Below the pieces are notes generated by a model, which worked only from the letters and a program-made list of their open reading frames with translations, searched no databases and was not told the DNA's origin. From CAZLIC01 sp964559535 (GTDB lineage: Bacteria; Pseudomonadota; Alphaproteobacteria; Rhodobacterales; Rhodobacteraceae), in assembly GCA_964559535.1 (NCBI GenBank), contig CAZLIC010000091.1:1-16252 (forward strand): DNA of 16,252 nt, read 5' to 3'. Both the position numbers and the translations under genes were made by a program. Below, piece by piece: positions 14,046 to 16,252 of this stretch (the stretch's first letter is position 1; every line of letters starts with the position of its first letter).

Positions 14046-16252
14046 TCAGATCACCAGAAAGCTGGCGGCGGTCAGCGCGGCGGTGTTGTCGATGACGGCG
14101 AACTGCACCGCCGCCCCTGCGCCGTTGCCGTCGGCATCGTAGAACAGGCTGCCGGTGGCGATGTCGTACAGGATGCGGTCGTTGCCATCCAGCGCCGCGG
14201 TGCCGTTGACAAAGGCCCTGGCCGAAAGGCCGCCCGGCGACAGCGCCGTGAACACGGCGTCATCCAGGTGGATGCGGTCGGTGCCCTGCACGAAATCGGC
14301 GATGGTGTCGATGTTGGCCGCCCCCGGCGCGGTGCGGAACACGAAGCTGTCGCTGCCGCCGAAGCCCGTCAGGGTGTCGGCGCCCAGCCCGCCGTCCAGC
14401 ACGTTGTCGCGGTTGTTGCCGGTGATGGTGTTCGCCGCGGCGTTGCCGGTGCCGTTGATGACGTTGTTGCCGGCCAGGACCAGGGATTCCACGCTGTCGG
14501 CCAGGGTGAATGTGACCGACGATTGGATCGTGTCCAGCCCGCCCGCCGTACCGCCGGTTTCGGTCACCACGTCGCCCGCGTCGGAGACGAAATAGACGTC
14601 GTTGCCGCCACCGCCGACCATGAGGTCGTTGCCCGCGCGGCCGTCGATCACATTGGCCTGGGCATTGCCGGTGATCGTGTTGGCCTCGGCGTTGCCGGTG
14701 CCGTTGATCGCGCCGGTGCCGGTCAGCTGCAGGTTTTCGATGCTGGCGCCCAGCGTGAAGGACACCGAGGACTGCACGATGTCGGTGCCTCCGGCGGTGC
14801 CGTTCGCCTCGATCACCACGTCGCCCGCCTCGGACACGATGTAGGTGTCGTTGCCCAGGCCGCCCGCCATTGTGTCGTTACCGCCGCCGCCGTCCAGGAT
14901 GTTGTTGCCGCTGTTGCCGGTCAGCCGGTTGGCGCCCGCGTTGCCGGTGCCGTTCAGGTTCGTGGCGCTTTCCAGCAGCACCAGGGTTTCGACTTTGTCG
15001 GTCAGGGTGTAGCTGATGCTGCTGAACACGGTGTCGACGCCGCTCTCGGCGACGCTTTCGGTCACGCGGTCTCTGGCCGAGGTGACGTTGTAGGTATCGT
15101 TGCCGTCGCCGCCGAACAGCCGGTTGACGCCGGTATCCGTGGCCTCGCCGCCTTGCAGGGTGTCCTCGCCCGCGCCGCCGAACAGGCTGTCGGCACCGGT
15201 TCCGCCGTTGAGGACATCGTCGTCGTCGTCGCCGAACAGGGTGTCGGAATCGCTGCCGCCGAAGAGGAGATCGTCGCCGTCGTCCCCGTTCATCGCGTCG
15301 GCGCCCGCGCCGCCGGACATCTCGTCGCCGCCCTCGCCCCCGAACATCCGGTCGCCGAAATCGGCAGCAAGGAAGCCGCCGACAAGCGTGTCATTGCCGG
15401 TGCCGCCCAGCAGGGTATCGGCTCCGTTGCCGCCGTTGAGGTTGTCGTTGTCCGCGCCGCCGTCCAGGCTGTCGGCCCCTTCGTCGCCGAACAGGAAATC
15501 AAGCCCGTTTCCGCCGAACAGCCGGTCGTCCTCGGAGCCGCCGTCCAGCCCATCCCCGCCGTCGCCTCCTTCCAGCGTGTCGGCCCCGCCAAAGCCGGAC
15601 AAGGCGTTGGCACCGGTGTTGCCGACCAGCCGCTCGCCTGCCGAGGTGCCGTCGGCAAAGGTATCGCCGGTGCCGGTCAGGGTGATGACTTCGATGTTCG
15701 CCACGCCCATGGTGTAGTTGACCGACGAGCGGATCTCGTCGATGCCGGGGCTTGCGGCCTGTTCGGTGATGGTATCGTTGCTGCTGTCAACGATGTAGAC
15801 GTCGCCGTCCTGGCCACCGATCAGCGTATCCACCCCGTCGCCGCCGTCCAGCGTGTCGGCCCCGACATTGCCGCGCAATTGGTTGTTGCCGCCGTTGCCG
15901 GTCAGGCGGTTGGCCAGAAAGTTGCCGGTCGCGTTGATGTTGGCGCTGCCGGTCAGGGTCACGGCCTCGATCGACTGGGTTCCGATGGCAAAGGTGACCG
16001 AGGCGCGCACCTCGTCGAAGCCGGAATCGGAGGCCTCTTCGGTCACGACATCCCCGGCAGAGTTGACGATGTACACGTCACTGTCCGCCCCGCCGTTCAG
16101 CTCGTCGTCCCCGTCGCTGCCGTCCAGCGTGTCGGCCCCGTTGCCGCCGAACAGCGCGTCTGCGCCGTTGCCGCCGAACAGGCTGTCGCCGTTGTTGCCG
16201 CCGAACAGGCTGTCGTCGTCGTCGCCGCCGAACAGATCGTCGTCCCCGTCGT
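14046..16252 (-). CDS. Large modular RTX calcium-binding protein, 5' end outside window
   Basis: The C-terminal 734 residues of a larger protein; the frame is open to the right edge with no start. A GTG at 16076 is internal, since nonapeptide repeats continue upstream of it. Numbering from codon 16074-16076 as 1: modules 1-92 and 93-152, a block of nonapeptides at 153-327, modules 328-410, 411-493 and 494-576, then a C-terminal domain at 577-676 with the features of serralysin-type C-terminal domains (SFVFRT, DTIADFVQGTDRI) and a hydrophobic end, SFLVI. The GGxGxDxLx repeats bind calcium once outside the cell, and the C-terminus should be the type I secretion signal. No protease motif is in the visible part; an enzymatic or adhesive domain may lie upstream. 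It is convergent with the TauE/TIGR02186 operon. Confidence 0.93.
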   Translation of the reverse strand, partial: DGDDDLFGGDDDDSLFGGNNGDSLFGGNGADALFGGNGADTLDGSDGDDELNGGADSDVYIVNSAGDVVTEEASDSGFDEVRASVTFAIGTQSIEAVTLTGSANINATGNFLANRLTGNGGNNQLRGNVGADTLDGGDGVDTLIGGQDGDVYIVDSSNDTITEQAASPGIDEIRSSVNYTMGVANIEVITLTGTGDTFADGTSAGERLVGNTGANALSGFGGADTLEGGDGGDGLDGGSEDDRLFGGNGLDFLFGDEGADSLDGGADNDNLNGGNGADTLLGGTGNDTLVGGFLAADFGDRMFGGEGGDEMSGGAGADAMNGDDGDDLLFGGSDSDTLFGDDDDDVLNGGTGADSLFGGAGEDTLQGGEATDTGVNRLFGGDGNDTYNVTSARDRVTESVAESGVDTVFSSISYTLTDKVETLVLLESATNLNGTGNAGANRLTGNSGNNILDGGGGNDTMAGGLGNDTYIVSEAGDVVIEANGTAGGTDIVQSSVSFTLGASIENLQLTGTGAINGTGNAEANTITGNAQANVIDGRAGNDLMVGGGGNDVYFVSDAGDVVTETGGTAGGLDTIQSSVTFTLADSVESLVLAGNNVINGTGNAAANTITGNNRDNVLDGGLGADTLTGFGGSDSFVFRTAPGAANIDTIADFVQGTDRIHLDDAVFTALSPGGLSARAFVNGTAALDGNDRILYDIATGSLFYDADGNGAGAAVQFAVIDNTAALTAASFLVI
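14349..15095 (-). repeat. Three tandem 249-bp (83-residue) modules in the RTX gene
   Basis: Three consecutive modules of exactly 83 codons: 15095-14847, 14846-14598 and 14597-14349. Each starts with a strand such as TYIV, continues through an AGDVV-like and an SSVSFTL-like segment, then NGTGN, and ends with two to three RTX nonapeptides finishing GGxGND. The protein similarity is obvious by eye; DNA copies are diverged. Confidence 0.85.
15096..15620 (-). repeat. Uninterrupted block of RTX nonapeptide repeats
   Basis: Residues 153-327 (from codon 16074-16076) are 16 nonapeptides of the form GxGxDxLxG, broken only by two 13-residue inserts (GFLAADFGDRMFG and GEATDTGVNRLFG), plus a 5-residue half repeat. 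At DNA level this is a 27-bp periodicity. The block forms a calcium-binding parallel beta-roll. Confidence 0.9.
16077..16252 (-). repeat. RTX nonapeptide repeats at the window edge
   Basis: Six nonapeptides, the first cut by the edge, including GDDDDSLFG, GNNGDSLFG, GNGADALFG and GNGADTLDG, in the same frame as the main RTX gene. They show that the gene continues to the right and that the GTG at 16076 is not the true start. Neighbouring 27-bp units are alike at DNA level, suggesting more recent duplication than in the modules downstream. Confidence 0.85.

Noticed and set aside
16074..16076. GTG as the start of the right-hand RTX gene
   Set aside because: The same frame continues upstream to the window edge with 58 more residues of perfect nonapeptide repeats, so this is an internal valine codon.
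14046..16252. Regular short repeats that might suggest a CRISPR array or minisatellite
   Set aside because: The 27-bp and 249-bp periods are exact codon multiples and encode RTX nonapeptides and modules in one open frame. There are no conserved repeats with unique spacers.

Overview
The window is GC-rich, densely coded alphaproteobacterial DNA. It most likely comes from the Rhodobacteraceae/Paracoccaceae. The reasons are the gene content (a TauE/SafE permease overlapping a TIGR02186-type membrane protein, a DUF1194 protein, and a LolD with the P-loop VAPSGAGKST), the absence of introns and the tight operons. No tRNA, rRNA, CRISPR array, transposase or integrase is visible. This assignment is inference from gene families, not from a database match.

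Layout. (1) Positions 1-3558, minus strand: two paralogous full-size ABC half-exporters, the downstream one cut by the window edge. (2) Positions 3559-4126: a 568-bp divergent intergenic region with several short palindromes. (3) Positions 4127-8907, plus strand: two tandem paralogous repeat proteins of 758 and 770 residues. Each has a conserved non-repetitive N-terminus, about 24 coils of a 19-20 residue repeat, a short canonical RTX block and a C-terminal type I secretion-like tail. A perfect 11-bp-stem hairpin lies between them. (4) Positions 8925-10911, plus: the lipoprotein-release operon, a LolC/E-type permease and LolD, starting only 17 bp after the second repeat protein. (5) Positions 10975-11385, plus: a small lipid-anchored cytochrome c. 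(6) Positions 11434-12165, minus: an exported DUF1194 (VWA-like) protein. (7) Positions 12333-14005, plus: TauE/SafE permease and TIGR02186 protein, translationally overlapping. (8) Positions 14046-16252, minus: the C-terminal 734 residues of a large modular RTX protein whose 5' end lies outside the window.

How it fits together. The centre (lolCD, cytochrome, DUF1194, TauE/TIGR02186) looks like ordinary envelope housekeeping. It is flanked on both sides by secreted calcium-binding-type repeat proteins. No type I secretion system (peptidase-like ABC protein, membrane fusion protein, TolC) is in the window. The two ABC exporters at the left are of the MsbA/lipid-drug type and are not an obvious fit for RTX export.

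The most unusual content is the tandem pair at 4127-8907. Its 19-20 residue coils keep only one RTX-like turn each and carry a near-continuous threonine position on the following strand. The period resembles the 19-residue calcium-dependent solenoid of the Marinomonas ice-binding adhesin, so a surface- or ice-binding role is a testable guess. The RTX protein at the right edge has a cleanly quantised architecture: 83-residue modules, one lengthened by exactly one nonapeptide, and a block of 16 nonapeptides.
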